From Pseudoalteromonas sp. R3 (GTDB taxonomy: Bacteria; Pseudomonadota; Gammaproteobacteria; Enterobacterales; Alteromonadaceae), in the NCBI RefSeq assembly GCF_004014715.1, contig NZ_CP034835.1, forward strand, positions 4,278,001 through 4,342,000: a stretch of 64,000 bases of DNA, in the 5' to 3' direction. The position numbers were made by a program, and so were the translations under genes. Positions 55,436 to 64,000 of the stretch are shown here, one piece after another; within the stretch, counting starts at the first letter, position 1, and each line of letters opens with the position of its first letter. A model generated the notes under the pieces. The model was not told where the DNA came from and did no database searches. It saw only the letters and a program-made list of their open reading frames with translations.

Positions 55436-57829
55436 TCAGAGAAAAGTTTTCAGTTGACTTTTAGTGTGGTGGTAATCCAATAATAAAACCATTAAAAACA
55501 TAAAAGTAACTGCAATTACAAAGCTTGCAGCCAATCCGGGCAATGCCATATCGAGCAACCAGCACAACGAATAAAGTAACAAAAAAGACACAAAAGCAAC
55601 TGGTATGACCTTGCAGACACGACCAGTAAGCTGCTCTGTCATTAATGTGCCCGCCTTCGCACCCAGTTGCCACTTTATTTGCCATACCGGTTTATGCAGT
55701 AATGCCAGATAACCCAGTAAGCCATACAGACCTACCCCGACCAGCATTATCATAAGTGTACTTAATGCAATACCGGTGTAGGCGCTTAACCTGGCCGACT
55801 TACTCATAGCAAGAGACTGTCGGGTCATATTTATCACCTGGAACACGCTTTGTGTACTGTCTTGTACGCGCAGTAGCGCATTCAGATCAGATTTTTCCAG
55901 CTGTTGCCCGGGCGCTAGTCTGACCGTCAGATTGGTAACAAAGAAGTTATGTGGCAAATAAACAATGTCAGGGGTACCCAGAGTGGGAGAGTAAATATCG
56001 GCAACAATGGCCTGTAACCTTACCGGGCGCTGATTGCGTGAATACAAGGTGGTGCCAACATCTTCGAGCGTTAGTCCCAGTTTAGTTGCCAGACTCAGAG
56101 TGAGGATCACGGCCTCTGCGGGCGCATCCAGGGTCAGTTGCTGTGCACTGAACTCACTGCCCGCAAGTATCTTTTGTCCGACGGTTGCAAAATAGCCCTC
56201 ACCACTCCACTGCCCAAAAGCGGTCAACTGCTGCGCTGAATCGGAGTTAGTTCCTATGGGCTCAACCCAGGACATCTCCAGAGGATGATTCGCTGAAAGG
56301 CTTACCGCCACTATCTGAGGCTGTGTCAGCAGTGCCCTGATATTGGCCTCACTGAGCTGGCGCCTGGCTCGTGCTTTTTGCTCGCTACGCTCAAAGTCCA
56401 GCTGCTGTAACTGTACATGCAACAGGCCATGGTCATCAAACCCCTGGGCAGTATTCATCTGTGTTCCATAATGACTTAACAACCAGATACTGAAACACAA
56501 GACCACTGCCCCTACCGTCAACTGCCCATTAACCAGCAACTGGCTGAGCCAGCCTGGCAACTGCCTCGTCTGACCTTTGCCAGAGCCGCTGAGCTGCTGT
56601 CTCAGGCCTCGTAAATCAACAGAGCGAAATACACTTTGAGCAAACCCCCAGGCCAGGCCTAAAGCCACCAGCCACATTGCCAGATACTCAGACCAGGATA
56701 CATCCAGCCAGGTAATGCTTCCCAACACGGCATGACCCCAGTATTGCACCAGTGCCAACAAAGCCGGCGCTAACACGGTCGCCACGAGTGCTGACAGCGC
56801 AAATAGGGCTGTCGCATGCATCAGCACCTGACGAAACAAACGAGACTGGCGAGCACCCAGTGCCAGATGCAGCGCCAGTTGTGATTGACGGCTCTTGAAG
56901 TCCAGTAAATATAAAGCGAACAAATTACACAGTGTCACGACAATAACACCCACCGCAGCGCCGAATAGCCAGCGCCCGGTTTCCTGAAGCGCCCCTTTGA
57001 GCTTAATCGTGAGCGGACGAAGCGTCAGCGCCAGCTTTGTCTCCCCAAAACCATATTGTTTTGCCAGTTCATTGACCTGACTACCGAGTATCTGCGCCTG
57101 CGCCTGCAAGACTGCATTGGCCTGTGGCAAGGTCCGGCCAACCAGCATCACATTATTGCGGATCGCCATATGCGCAAAGGGCGTCATATCCGTTGCGGTA
57201 TGACTGAAAAAAGGTAAGAACACATCGCTTTGTTGCGCAGCCCGAAAGAGCTCAGGCTCCTGATTGGTTTCAGCGAGGATCCCCACCACCTGAAAACGCC
57301 GGTCATCGAATTGAAGTATCTGTCCCGTAGCTTGTTGCGTTGACAAATACTCGCGGGCAAAACGGGCACTGACAACAACCTGGGCGACGCTCTGAGGCTG
57401 CTGGCCTTGTATGGTCGAGGCTGAAAAGTAGTGTCCGCTTTGCAGCGGCATCGTAAATAATGAAAAGTAACTGGGTTCAACCAAAGCCGCTGAAATACGA
57501 GGCTGCTTTGCATGATTAAGATAGAGCATATCGGTGTAAAACACCGGGGAAGACACCTCGAATAAACCCGGCGTCTGGTGCAAGGCCCAGGCTGCAGGCG
57601 CGGACAAAGACGCACTCAACGTGGTTTCACCCTGCTCGTTAAACAGTGTCCCTTCAACCCAGGCTAGTCGCTCAGGCTTATCATAAGGCAAAGGACCATG
57701 GGCCTGCCAGGCGATAACTCCGGCAACCAGCAAAGCCGTCATTGCACTGGACAGTAAGGTGACAAAGACCAGGGTCATTCGCCAGCGGTGATATAGTGCC
57801 TGCAGTGCATCCTGAAGATCTGACAACAT
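55436..57829 (-). CDS. ABC transporter permease, MacB/FtsX-like (two-module)
   Basis: A 797-residue membrane protein with an N-terminal TM (TLVFVTLLSSAMTALLVAGVIAW), a large periplasmic MacB-type core, then a group of three TMs near 290-400 (FtsX domain), a second periplasmic domain and a final TM set (GIALSTLMIMLVGVGLYGLLGYL, VAFVSFLLLYSL, AASFVIAVTFMFLMVLLL). This duplicated form is the ADOP-type permease. It works with the ATPase encoded 22 nt upstream and the HlyD adaptor. Its substrate is unknown; such systems often export peptides or drugs. Confidence 0.85.
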   Translation of the reverse strand: MLSDLQDALQALYHRWRMTLVFVTLLSSAMTALLVAGVIAWQAHGPLPYDKPERLAWVEGTLFNEQGETTLSASLSAPAAWALHQTPGLFEVSSPVFYTDMLYLNHAKQPRISAALVEPSYFSLFTMPLQSGHYFSASTIQGQQPQSVAQVVVSARFAREYLSTQQATGQILQFDDRRFQVVGILAETNQEPELFRAAQQSDVFLPFFSHTATDMTPFAHMAIRNNVMLVGRTLPQANAVLQAQAQILGSQVNELAKQYGFGETKLALTLRPLTIKLKGALQETGRWLFGAAVGVIVVTLCNLFALYLLDFKSRQSQLALHLALGARQSRLFRQVLMHATALFALSALVATVLAPALLALVQYWGHAVLGSITWLDVSWSEYLAMWLVALGLAWGFAQSVFRSVDLRGLRQQLSGSGKGQTRQLPGWLSQLLVNGQLTVGAVVLCFSIWLLSHYGTQMNTAQGFDDHGLLHVQLQQLDFERSEQKARARRQLSEANIRALLTQPQIVAVSLSANHPLEMSWVEPIGTNSDSAQQLTAFGQWSGEGYFATVGQKILAGSEFSAQQLTLDAPAEAVILTLSLATKLGLTLEDVGTTLYSRNQRPVRLQAIVADIYSPTLGTPDIVYLPHNFFVTNLTVRLAPGQQLEKSDLNALLRVQDSTQSVFQVINMTRQSLAMSKSARLSAYTGIALSTLMIMLVGVGLYGLLGYLALLHKPVWQIKWQLGAKAGTLMTEQLTGRVCKVIPVAFVSFLLLYSLCWLLDMALPGLAASFVIAVTFMFLMVLLLDYHHTKSQLKTFL

Positions 57830-57851
57830 CTCGCCACACTCCCTCAGGCGG

Positions 57852-58559
57852 TCACAATATGTACTGAATCGCGCGTGTGGCTGCCGCCCACGATTTCACC
57901 ATCCAGCAAACGGATCTGCCTGGGGCCATGTCGGCATATCTGGGGTCATGCGTCACCATACAAATAGTGGTGCCCTGTTGATGTAACTGCGCAATCAACT
58001 GCATCACTGCATCGCCACTTTTTGAGTCCAGGTTGCCTGTAGGTTCATCTACCAACAAAATACTCGGGTTGGCCACCAATGCCCGGGCAATGGCCACGCG
58101 CTGCTGTTGACCACCAGAGAGCTGATCGGGCTTGTGAGAAGCACGATGTGACAACCCCACTTTTTCCAGACAAGTATGCACCGCATGTTGCACCGCCTCA
58201 CGCGACACTTTCTCGCTGCTATAACGCAATGGCAATGCAACATTATCGAATACCGACAATTCATCTATCAGATTAAAAGACTGAAAAATAAAGCCGATAT
58301 GGCGGTTTCTTAATTCTGCGCCTTGATCTGCGGTTAAAGTACCGACCTCGGTGCCCTGGATTAGGTATTGCCCGTCACTGGCTTCATCCAGCAACCCCAT
58401 GATAGAGAGCAAAGTAGATTTACCACACCCAGAAGGGCCTGATATGGAAACAAACTCTCCTTCATCTATCGTCAGACTTATCTGTCTTAGCGCATGGGTT
58501 TGCAATTCTTCGGTTTCAAACACTTTGCTGATGTGCTTCATTTCTATTATATGTGTCAT
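57852..58559 (-). CDS. ABC transporter ATPase, LolD/MacB type, frameshifted at its end
   Basis: A 235-residue ATPase: Walker [13 protein letters not shown]-loop [10 protein letters not shown], signature [15 protein letters not shown], Walker [15 protein letters not shown]-loop VTHDPRYA. After ADMAP the reading frame changes: as written it ends in [22 protein letters not shown], whereas the other frame gives the conserved [20 protein letters not shown] and stops at 57844-57846. One extra base at GGGG (57922-57925 on the plus strand) restores it, giving about 238 residues and an end 2 bp before the permease coupling region. The end of the protein is dispensable for ATPase motifs, but the break resembles the mtnA/mtnK lesions. 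Confidence 0.88.
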   Translation of the reverse strand: MTHIIEMKHISKVFETEELQTHALRQISLTIDEGEFVSISGPSGCGKSTLLSIMGLLDEASDGQYLIQGTEVGTLTADQGAELRNRHIGFIFQSFNLIDELSVFDNVALPLRYSSEKVSREAVQHAVHTCLEKVGLSHRASHKPDQLSGGQQQRVAIARALVANPSILLVDEPTGNLDSKSGDAVMQLIAQLHQQGTTICMVTHDPRYADMAPGRSVCWMVKSWAAATRAIQYIL

Positions 58560-58614
58560 ATTTTCCCCGCTGACAAACCGGCACCCTATTGTGCCATATT
58601 TGACCCTTAAAACC

Positions 58615-59859
58615 TTAATCCAGTGCGACTTGCACGCCCTGCTGCGCCAGATTACTCAGATCGGAAATAATCAGGCGTTCATCTTTCTCAACTCCCTGTT
58701 CAATCACCACAAAACGACCGGCCGTTACGCCAAAACGCACGGTTTTCAGCTCGGTCGAACCATCCTGCGATAATCTGTACATCTGGGCGGTTTGTTGTTC
58801 TCGCACATTCGCCGGGCGGCGGATATACAGCGCCTGATCCAGTTTTGCTACGGTAATACTTGCATCAATGCTAAGCATCGGTCGGGCAGCTTTTGGCAGT
58901 GCCTGAGGTAACGCCACTTCCACCTTAACACTGTTATCAACCACGACCGGATCGATTCGGCTGACCGTGCCATTGACTTGCTGGTCGCGGATCCGCACTG
59001 TCACAGCCTGACCCGGTGCAACTTTTTGTACCTGAGATTGCGGTACTCGCAGCTCGGCGAGCAAATGTGTCTGACTGCCGATCAAAGCGGTTTCGTCGCC
59101 CACACTCAGTCGCTGACCTACCGCCAGCGGCATACGCTCCAAAATACCCGCAACGGGCGCCGTGATCGTCAGTGCAGCTAACCTAGCACGGCTGCGCGCC
59201 AGCTCCTGGCGTCGGATAACAATACGTTGCGATGCCAGCTGCTGCGCACTGGCATGAAGCTTTTTTAGCTGCTCCAGGCGCTGTTGGGCGCTTTGCATTT
59301 GGCGAGTCAGATTGACAACACGTGACTGAGTCTGGGCAAATGCCAGTTGTGAAATGATCCCTTTCTCAGCAAGCCCTTGCTCAGCCTGCTGCCGTAATCG
59401 GGCTGTTGCTAAGTCTCCGGTCAGTTTATCCAGAAGCGTTTGTTCACTGAGAAACTCCCGCTGCTGATTGAGTGTGAGCTGTTGCAGTGCCATATCACTG
59501 TCCTGCAAAGCCTGTTGTGCCTGCGCAACCGCCAGTGACAGGTCCGGGTTATCGAGCGTTGCAATCACCTCTCCGACGGATACCGATGCCCCCGCTTTTA
59601 GGTGGATCTGTTTCACCACAGCATCACTGTCGGCAGTGATCAAATGCTGCTCTGCACTGCGAAGCACACCAAAGCTGTCGACGCCAATCGCCAGCGGTCC
59701 ATATTCCACTGTCGCTATCAGTACTTCGTGACGTCCCAGTCGGGTGATCTGATCGCTGGGGCCGGCCAGCCACACACTCACCGCAAAAAAAACGCCCACC
59801 AGAGCCCACATCCAGCGACGCCAGCGGCTGGTAGGTTTAGGCGGTTTAATTAGATCCAT
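58615..59859 (-). CDS. HlyD-family efflux adaptor for the ABC transporter
   Basis: A 414-residue membrane-fusion protein. Signal anchor MWALVVG-like segment (WALVGVFFAVSVWLAGP, about 17-34), lipoyl half (VKQIHLKAGASVSVGEVIATLDNPDLSLA), a long coiled hairpin rich in Gln/Arg/Leu (85-230), the second lipoyl half (ITAPVAGILERMPLAVGQRLSVGD) and a beta-barrel. First gene of a three-gene operon with the ABC ATPase and permease. A possible sigma-54 promoter lies 36 nt upstream of the ATG. Confidence 0.9.
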   Translation of the reverse strand: MDLIKPPKPTSRWRRWMWALVGVFFAVSVWLAGPSDQITRLGRHEVLIATVEYGPLAIGVDSFGVLRSAEQHLITADSDAVVKQIHLKAGASVSVGEVIATLDNPDLSLAVAQAQQALQDSDMALQQLTLNQQREFLSEQTLLDKLTGDLATARLRQQAEQGLAEKGIISQLAFAQTQSRVVNLTRQMQSAQQRLEQLKKLHASAQQLASQRIVIRRQELARSRARLAALTITAPVAGILERMPLAVGQRLSVGDETALIGSQTHLLAELRVPQSQVQKVAPGQAVTVRIRDQQVNGTVSRIDPVVVDNSVKVEVALPQALPKAARPMLSIDASITVAKLDQALYIRRPANVREQQTAQMYRLSQDGSTELKTVRFGVTAGRFVVIEQGVEKDERLIISDLSNLAQQGVQVALD

Positions 59860-59894
59860 ATTTCGCTCCGGATATCTTGATTCTATCCCCCTGG

Positions 59895-59910
59895 AGCCAA
59901 TTTCATGCCA
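59895..59910 (-). promoter_or_regulatory. Possible sigma-54 promoter of the HlyD-ABC operon
   Basis: Minus-strand TGGCATGAAATTGGCT matches the -24/-12 form TGGCAYR-N4-TTGCW with one mismatch at the -12 box (TGGC for TTGC), leaving GG at -24 and GC at -12 in place. It is 36 nt before the ATG. No enhancer-binding regulator gene is visible nearby. Confidence 0.35.
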
Positions 59911-60127
59911 GAAATTTATCCATTAAATATCAGCACCTTACTATTTATAAAAGACGTATTTTGGCAGAACCGGACGGATTTTCCGGAATTGAAACGCAAA
60001 CCGGCCAGATGTGGCACAATGAACTGAAATAAGTTGGGGGGCGGGAAAGTAAATAGGGAAGTCACGCAGACTTCCCCAGGTCTCGGGCTTAGATGGCCTT
60101 GTCACGGGCCATAAATGATTAAAACCG

Positions 60128-60163
60128 CTACCTGACGCCTACCCTCAGGTAAGTGTCAGGTAG
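60128..60163 (-). terminator. Terminator of the RTX-like gene
   Basis: Minus-strand CTACCTGAC pairs with GTCAGGTAG across an 18-nt loop and is followed by CGGTTTTAAT. The stem is nine perfect base pairs, close to the stop codon at 60172. Confidence 0.65.
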
Positions 60164-60171
60164 TGGTGGAT

Positions 60172-62301
60172 TTACTGTAAGTCGTACACACTCTTGATGC
60201 GGTTGTTCAGCCACGCTTCAAAGGTATCTTGGTCCACCAGTTCAGCGATACGGCCTTTGAACTCGCTGTAGCCTTTTTCATTGTAAAACTGCTTCAGTCT
60301 GAGCACTTCTTCGTGACGTGATGACATGCCACTGCCAGCCTTACGCACCGCACGGTCAAAGTAGCCTGATCTATGCTTAGCACTGCTCACGTAGCCGCTG
60401 ATGTCACGATCGCTCCACTCATTGTAGATTAAGTCGTTACCACTGCCACCGGTGCCGGATGGGATCTCATCACCGCGTACAAACAGAATATCGCCGCCGC
60501 CGCCGCCATACAAACCAATATCTGAATAGGTCGAAATTGCCGCTAAGAAGTCTTTGCTGCCACCGCCGCTGAGTTCACAATGACCGCGTTCACAGACCAG
60601 AATGTCCTGCCCGCTGCCACCCCAAGATTTGGCACGGTTACCCCATGAGCCACCACCGGAATCGACAATGATATCGGCCCCTGAGTTACCGTATAACCTG
60701 TCTTTGTTACCATCATTACCAAAGATGATATCTTCCCCGTCACCCCCTGAGATATTGTCGCCATCCCGGTTACCAAACAGCACGTCGTTGCCGTTCTCAC
60801 CTTTAATGTCGTCTGCACCATCATTGTTGTAACCACTGATGCGTACGCGATGTACCACACCATCGTGATCGGTGGCAATCTCCGAACCACCGGCAACCCA
60901 GTCGTTACCGTCGCCTGCGCGGATCTTATCTTTACCGTCACCACCAAAGATCAGGTCATTACCACGACCAGTCTGGATGGTGTCATTGCCATTGAGGCCA
61001 TACACTGTCATATCGCGACCAACACCGGTTGCCGACAGGGTATCGTTGCCATTTGATAACTGCACCTCAACTTCTTCTACGGCGTTACTGAATGCGCAAT
61101 GCTGATAGCCTGCGGAGTAAGCAAACACATACTCATCATGCTCTTCCACAAACAGGGCAAGATTACTGTCGAGCGCGCGTAGTTTCCACACCCCATTGTT
61201 CAGCTCATTGTCGAAACTGCCGGTCTGCATATGACAACGCGCGTATGCGGCAGTCAGACTGTCTGGTACATTACCCACCGGCGTACAGGAATATTGCTCG
61301 ATGCCGCTGATATTACTCTGGATACTGCCGCTTGACCCTTCCGTCAGACAGTCCATGCCTGTGCCACCGTCTACTTTCTCATAGTCGCCATAAGTGTAAA
61401 TAATGTCATCGCCTTTACCGGCATACACATAATCCACTTTATTACCGGTTAAGATGGTGTCATTACCGTCACCACCATATACCAGCTGATGCCAGTTCAG
61501 CGCTGTACCGTCGTATTCTTCACCGTTGTCAGCCAGATTGACCTGAAAACCATTGTGATTACTCACATCGAAGGTCTCACAGCTGCCAGCGTAATAGACG
61601 GTTACCAGGGCATCGTCGCCTTCGGCGGTCAGCTTCTCACCACTCACATTCGGTGATACCGACAGGTAATTCATGTAGGGGTTTAAGGAGTTATCATCGG
61701 CAACGGCTATTTTTGAACGGTCCAGGCCTTCACAACTGGCCGGCGCATAGTTAGCACAACTGGTTGACTCCACGTTTTCGAAGCGGCTCTGGATCGTACC
61801 TTCATCCCCTTCTTCAACACAGTCTGCGCCTGCGCCGCCATCCACACGCTCAAAGTCTCTAAACGTATAGATCTGGTCATTACCGCCGTTTCCATACACG
61901 TAATCGACTTTATTGCCGGTGAGAATAGTGTCGTTCCCTTCACCACCATAAACCTGTTGATGAAAATCCAGGTTCGCACCATTGTAATATTCACCACTGT
62001 CCGGCAGGTTCACGTGTAGCCCGTTATAGCTACTGCCGTTGAGCACTTCACAGCGGCCATTGTACGAGACCACAATAGAATTCTGAGTTCCCCTCACGGT
62101 CAGCGCAGTGTCAGCCAGCTTAGGGCTCAATGCCAGATAAATCATATATTGATTTTCAACATGCTCGCCGATGTCTATCTGGGTCCGATCCAGGCCATTA
62201 CAGTAAGCGCCAGGTGCAGCCAGCCGCGTGGCAAGCGCGCTGTTGGGCAGCAAGGTCAGCGACAGCGCCGCTGCCAAGAGTGCCTTTTGATAAACCACCA
62301 T
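60172..62301 (-). CDS. Secreted calcium-binding RTX-like protein with duplicated N-terminal module
   Basis: A 709-residue exported protein. Signal peptide (KALLAAALSLTLLPNSALA). The first 340 residues are two copies of a module of about 150 residues. Both contain CxGLDR, YM.YL..SP, then a strand set ending HQ.VYGG.GNDTILTGNKVDYVY, and cysteines at C38/C88/C165/C186 and C194/C245/C322/C343 (counted from ATG 62313). From about 400 to 640, RTX nonapeptides GGxGxDxUx (for example GGDGKDKIRAGDGNDWVAGG) form a Ca-binding beta-roll. A helical C-terminus follows. Sec signal rather than a C-terminal T1SS signal. ATG 62301 is preferred (GGAG 6 nt upstream); ATG 62313 adds four residues. No catalytic domain is seen. 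Confidence 0.88.
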   Translation of the reverse strand: MVVYQKALLAAALSLTLLPNSALATRLAAPGAYCNGLDRTQIDIGEHVENQYMIYLALSPKLADTALTVRGTQNSIVVSYNGRCEVLNGSSYNGLHVNLPDSGEYYNGANLDFHQQVYGGEGNDTILTGNKVDYVYGNGGNDQIYTFRDFERVDGGAGADCVEEGDEGTIQSRFENVESTSCANYAPASCEGLDRSKIAVADDNSLNPYMNYLSVSPNVSGEKLTAEGDDALVTVYYAGSCETFDVSNHNGFQVNLADNGEEYDGTALNWHQLVYGGDGNDTILTGNKVDYVYAGKGDDIIYTYGDYEKVDGGTGMDCLTEGSSGSIQSNISGIEQYSCTPVGNVPDSLTAAYARCHMQTGSFDNELNNGVWKLRALDSNLALFVEEHDEYVFAYSAGYQHCAFSNAVEEVEVQLSNGNDTLSATGVGRDMTVYGLNGNDTIQTGRGNDLIFGGDGKDKIRAGDGNDWVAGGSEIATDHDGVVHRVRISGYNNDGADDIKGENGNDVLFGNRDGDNISGGDGEDIIFGNDGNKDRLYGNSGADIIVDSGGGSWGNRAKSWGGSGQDILVCERGHCELSGGGSKDFLAAISTYSDIGLYGGGGGDILFVRGDEIPSGTGGSGNDLIYNEWSDRDISGYVSSAKHRSGYFDRAVRKAGSGMSSRHEEVLRLKQFYNEKGYSEFKGRIAELVDQDTFEAWLNNRIKSVYDLQ

Positions 62302-62896
62302 GTTAGTCTCCATGAGTTAAGTAAAGATTTGCGCAAAGAAATCTGGATGGTGGAATTTATAAGCCACAATTGTGCAATGACTATGGACTCAGACTGGGTA
62401 ATAAGGATGAGTTTTACTGCCAGCAAAGCGGGTAAGAACACAGACCAGGAGGATGTATTGGCTTGATGAAACAGCCTGAATAATAGAAACAGGCAGGAAA
62501 AAATGAAAAAACGAAAGCAAAGAATGTGACGTTTAATTCACACTGAGCCCCGACATACGGGGAGTTGAAAAAGCTTCATCGTACGATAACGCACAACATA
62601 CATCTTAATCTGTTTACATAATAAAACCTATGCACTATGAATGCATTCATAAAGTTTCAATAATGTATGGGCTAATCTGGCAAAGACTCTTATCTAACAA
62701 AGCCTTTATAATTCATGATTTTTACCTAAAATCATGTCACTTATACACACTTTGGTTGCGTAGCGGTAAAAATTTTCGGGTACAAATCAACCCTTTAACA
62801 CTTTACATTTTTTAAACAGCTGTTAAATTACACTGAGTATAATAATAAGCAACAAAATGTAACTTCACTGTTTTAATATTCATATACGGATGTACA
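62302..62896. other. Long AT-rich divergent intergenic region
   Basis: Nearly 600 nt between the RTX-like gene and the XRE regulator. It contains AT-rich blocks, a 10-bp palindrome AACAGCTGTT (62815-62824), 72 nt before the XRE start and so a candidate autoregulatory site, and no ORF with credible start and codon use. I see no repeats or tRNA-type attachment site. Confidence 0.6.
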
Positions 62897-63229
62897 ATGA
62901 ATACACGTCAACGATTGAACTGGCTAAACAGCGCCCGACGGGACATTCAGGCGTCACTGCGTAGTCTGCGAATACAACAAAAAATGTCGCAAGCCGAGCT
63001 GGCCAAAAAAATGTCCGTTCCGGTCGACCAATCCACCATCTCAAACTGGGAAAGTGGTAAAACCATTATGGACCTGGAACAGCTGCTGGATATTCTGATG
63101 ATCTTCGGCAAAGACTGGAAAAGCTTTTTTGGTTTTTTAGCCGATAACGCCGAAAAAAGAACAACAAAAAAACCATTACAGACAAAACCACCTATGGAAC
63201 CAAAAGCAGAAGACAAGGGAGAAGACTGA
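62897..63229 (+). CDS. XRE-family helix-turn-helix regulator
   Basis: A 110-residue protein with a Cro/C1-type HTH at about 16-73 (ASLRSLRIQQKMSQAELAKKMSV... then STISNWESGKTIMDLEQLLDIL). The C-terminal 35 residues are polar and lysine-rich (KRTTKKPLQTKPPMEPKAEDK), a flexible tail. The stop overlaps the next ATG (TGATG), so the two are translationally coupled. Target unknown; the AACAGCTGTT palindrome upstream may be its operator. Confidence 0.9.
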   Translation: MNTRQRLNWLNSARRDIQASLRSLRIQQKMSQAELAKKMSVPVDQSTISNWESGKTIMDLEQLLDILMIFGKDWKSFFGFLADNAEKRTTKKPLQTKPPMEPKAEDKGED

Positions 63230-63750
63230 TGCATTTTATTGAGATGATGCTTTCCTCTGTCGTTTTTATCGGCTTAATTCTCACTTGGAAAGATTATAAC
63301 GCCAGATGGTTGTTTTCCTTAATGCTTCTCTTACAGCTCGTCGATATGACTGTTAATCCTATAACGATTAGTTGGACTAGGCATTATTACCTATGGTGTT
63401 TGGTATTAAATATTTGTTTCCTAGCGCTCTTTCTCACCAGAGGAGTTCAGGCAGAAGCGTTATACAAACTTACTAAAATCGAATTTTTTAAGAAGGCAAG
63501 AGAACGTTATGTACTCACTATTCCAGAGTGCTGTATTTGCTTGTTATTATTTGTCGCGTCAATGCTCTGCCTTGCTACATGGGTTGAAATCCAACTCTAT
63601 TTTTATAAAGTTCTGAGCTACCCATTTATTTATCATCATGTATGGTCACCAACTCAGTATATCCTTCACATTCTAGAATCTCTTACACTGATAACATTTA
63701 TAGTGCATGTTAGGCGCTCCAAAGGAGAATTAATTTATGAGAACAATTAA
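63229..63750 (+). CDS. Four-helix inner-membrane protein of unknown function
   Basis: A 173-residue protein with about four or five hydrophobic segments (8-22, 28-45, 54-70, 96-120 and 140-160) and a charged C-terminal end (VRRSKGELIYENN). Codons are more AT-rich than in the rest of the window, a hint of recent transfer. It overlaps the XRE gene at its start and a possible short ORF at its end. No family recognised. Confidence 0.75.
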   Translation: MHFIEMMLSSVVFIGLILTWKDYNARWLFSLMLLLQLVDMTVNPITISWTRHYYLWCLVLNICFLALFLTRGVQAEALYKLTKIEFFKKARERYVLTIPECCICLLLFVASMLCLATWVEIQLYFYKVLSYPFIYHHVWSPTQYILHILESLTLITFIVHVRRSKGELIYENN

Positions 63751-63832
63751 CTATAGATTGTTAAAAAAAATCTTAGGGGTAGCACAGCCGGTAATCCAAA
63801 GTTACCTGAACTACCTAGGGCAGCCCCCATAG
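63737..63832 (+). CDS. Possible short peptide gene, perhaps interrupted by an A-tract slip
   Basis: ATG 63737 overlaps the end of the membrane protein gene and has AAAGGAG 9 nt upstream. As written the ORF encodes 31 residues (MRTINYRLLKKILGVAQPV...). If the run of eight A at 63763-63770 had one more base, the ORF would extend to TGA at 63874-63876 and encode 46 residues: MRTINYRLLKKNLRGSTAGN followed by a proline- and lysine-rich tail (KLPELPRAAPIDPTL, ending KKPDEG). Only the extended form has balanced codons, and such tails occur in small secreted peptides. I cannot confirm expression or the slip. Confidence 0.4.
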   Translation: MRTINYRLLKKILGVAQPVIQSYLNYLGQPP

Positions 63833-63957
63833 ACCCTACTTTGGGAAAAAAGCAAAAAAAACCTGATGAAGGTTGAACAAGCAAGTTTATTAATTTATTC
63901 ATAGGCCTAATAAAGACTTTGCAAGCCAAAGGTAAAATATAAGGAAAGAGGCGAACA

Positions 63958-64000
63958 ATGAGAGTCATCGAACGTGTTTCATTGGTCCAAGTTATGGGTG
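63958..64000 (+). CDS. Start of an unidentified gene, cut by the window edge
   Basis: ATG 63958 follows AAGGAAAGAGG and opens MRVIERVSLVQVMG without a stop to the end of the window. Fourteen codons are too few to identify a family. It may continue the XRE/membrane-protein cluster. Confidence 0.45.
   Translation, partial: MRVIERVSLVQVMG

Larger units (their letters stand above)
59860..60171. other. Intergenic region between the HlyD operon and the RTX-like gene
   Basis: About 310 nt. It holds the sigma-54-like site, a hairpin GGGAAGTC/GACTTCCC at 60056-60076, an inverted repeat ATGGCC/GGCCAT at 60094-60113 and the RTX-gene terminator. A six-G tract lies at 60035-60040 in noncoding DNA. No ORF. 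Confidence 0.6.

Noticed and set aside
62302..62896. Attachment site or integrated element boundary
   Set aside because: The stretch is AT-rich, but there is no integrase, tRNA or direct repeat.

Overview
The window looks like a chromosomal segment of a marine gammaproteobacterium, most probably Pseudoalteromonas or a close relative. The evidence is the thrU-tyrU-glyT-thrT-tuf arrangement, the ubiE-ubiJ-ubiB-tatABC-tatD-hemB cluster, a stand-alone EF-G 2-type gene, a GlyGly-CTERM nuclease and many secreted peptidases. The genus is inferred from gene content and protein similarity recalled from memory; no search was run. I see no prophage, transposase, integrase, CRISPR array or rRNA.

Layout. 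Positions 1-815 (minus) hold the four-tRNA/tuf operon with a strong promoter that has a GC-rich discriminator. Positions 894-3590 (minus) are murB-birA-coaX with overlapping genes. Positions 3721-17040 hold an M1 aminopeptidase, a DUF2057 protein, a HIT protein, a CsgD/VpsT-type regulator next to a hybrid histidine kinase, a beta-propeller/amidohydrolase fusion, and a chemoreceptor carrying eight exact 45-residue HAMP-like units. Positions 17108-23398 are a methionine-salvage island (yafV-like omega-amidase, ybdL aminotransferase, mtnB, mtnC, mtnD, mtnA, mtnK) with MetJ-like operators in both divergent gaps; mtnA and mtnK are each broken by one missing base at a six-G tract. After a DUF885 lipoprotein and a degenerate GGDEF protein comes the ubiquinone/Tat/heme block (26692-35220), then a secreted nuclease, EF-G and a GntP permease.

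The most striking region is 43809-44780: three tandem copies of a small-RNA gene. Each has a TTGACA-17-GATAAT promoter flanked by two Fur-box-like palindromes with identical geometry, an RNA of about 208-221 nt with a covarying hairpin that presents a C-rich loop, a perfectly conserved 43-nt segment containing ACATTGCTCA (shared with the RyhB core), and an intrinsic terminator. I read it as a triplicated, iron-regulated RyhB-type sRNA locus.

From 44808 on come an RbgA-type GTPase, YaeQ, an esterase, and a dps gene preceded by two FNR-like boxes and a complete intrinsic terminator (a candidate sRNA or attenuator). Then follow oligopeptidase B, an RND efflux pair, a MacB-like ABC/HlyD operon with a possible sigma-54 promoter, a secreted RTX-like protein with a duplicated N-terminal module, and a small locus of an XRE regulator, a membrane protein and a possible short peptide at the right edge.

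Quality caveat: at least four genes (mtnA, mtnK, the ABC ATPase, the secreted protein at 42806) carry a one-base deletion at or near a homopolymer, and two more places are suspicious. Read errors and real slippage cannot be told apart here, although several seven-base G/C tracts elsewhere in the window are in frame.
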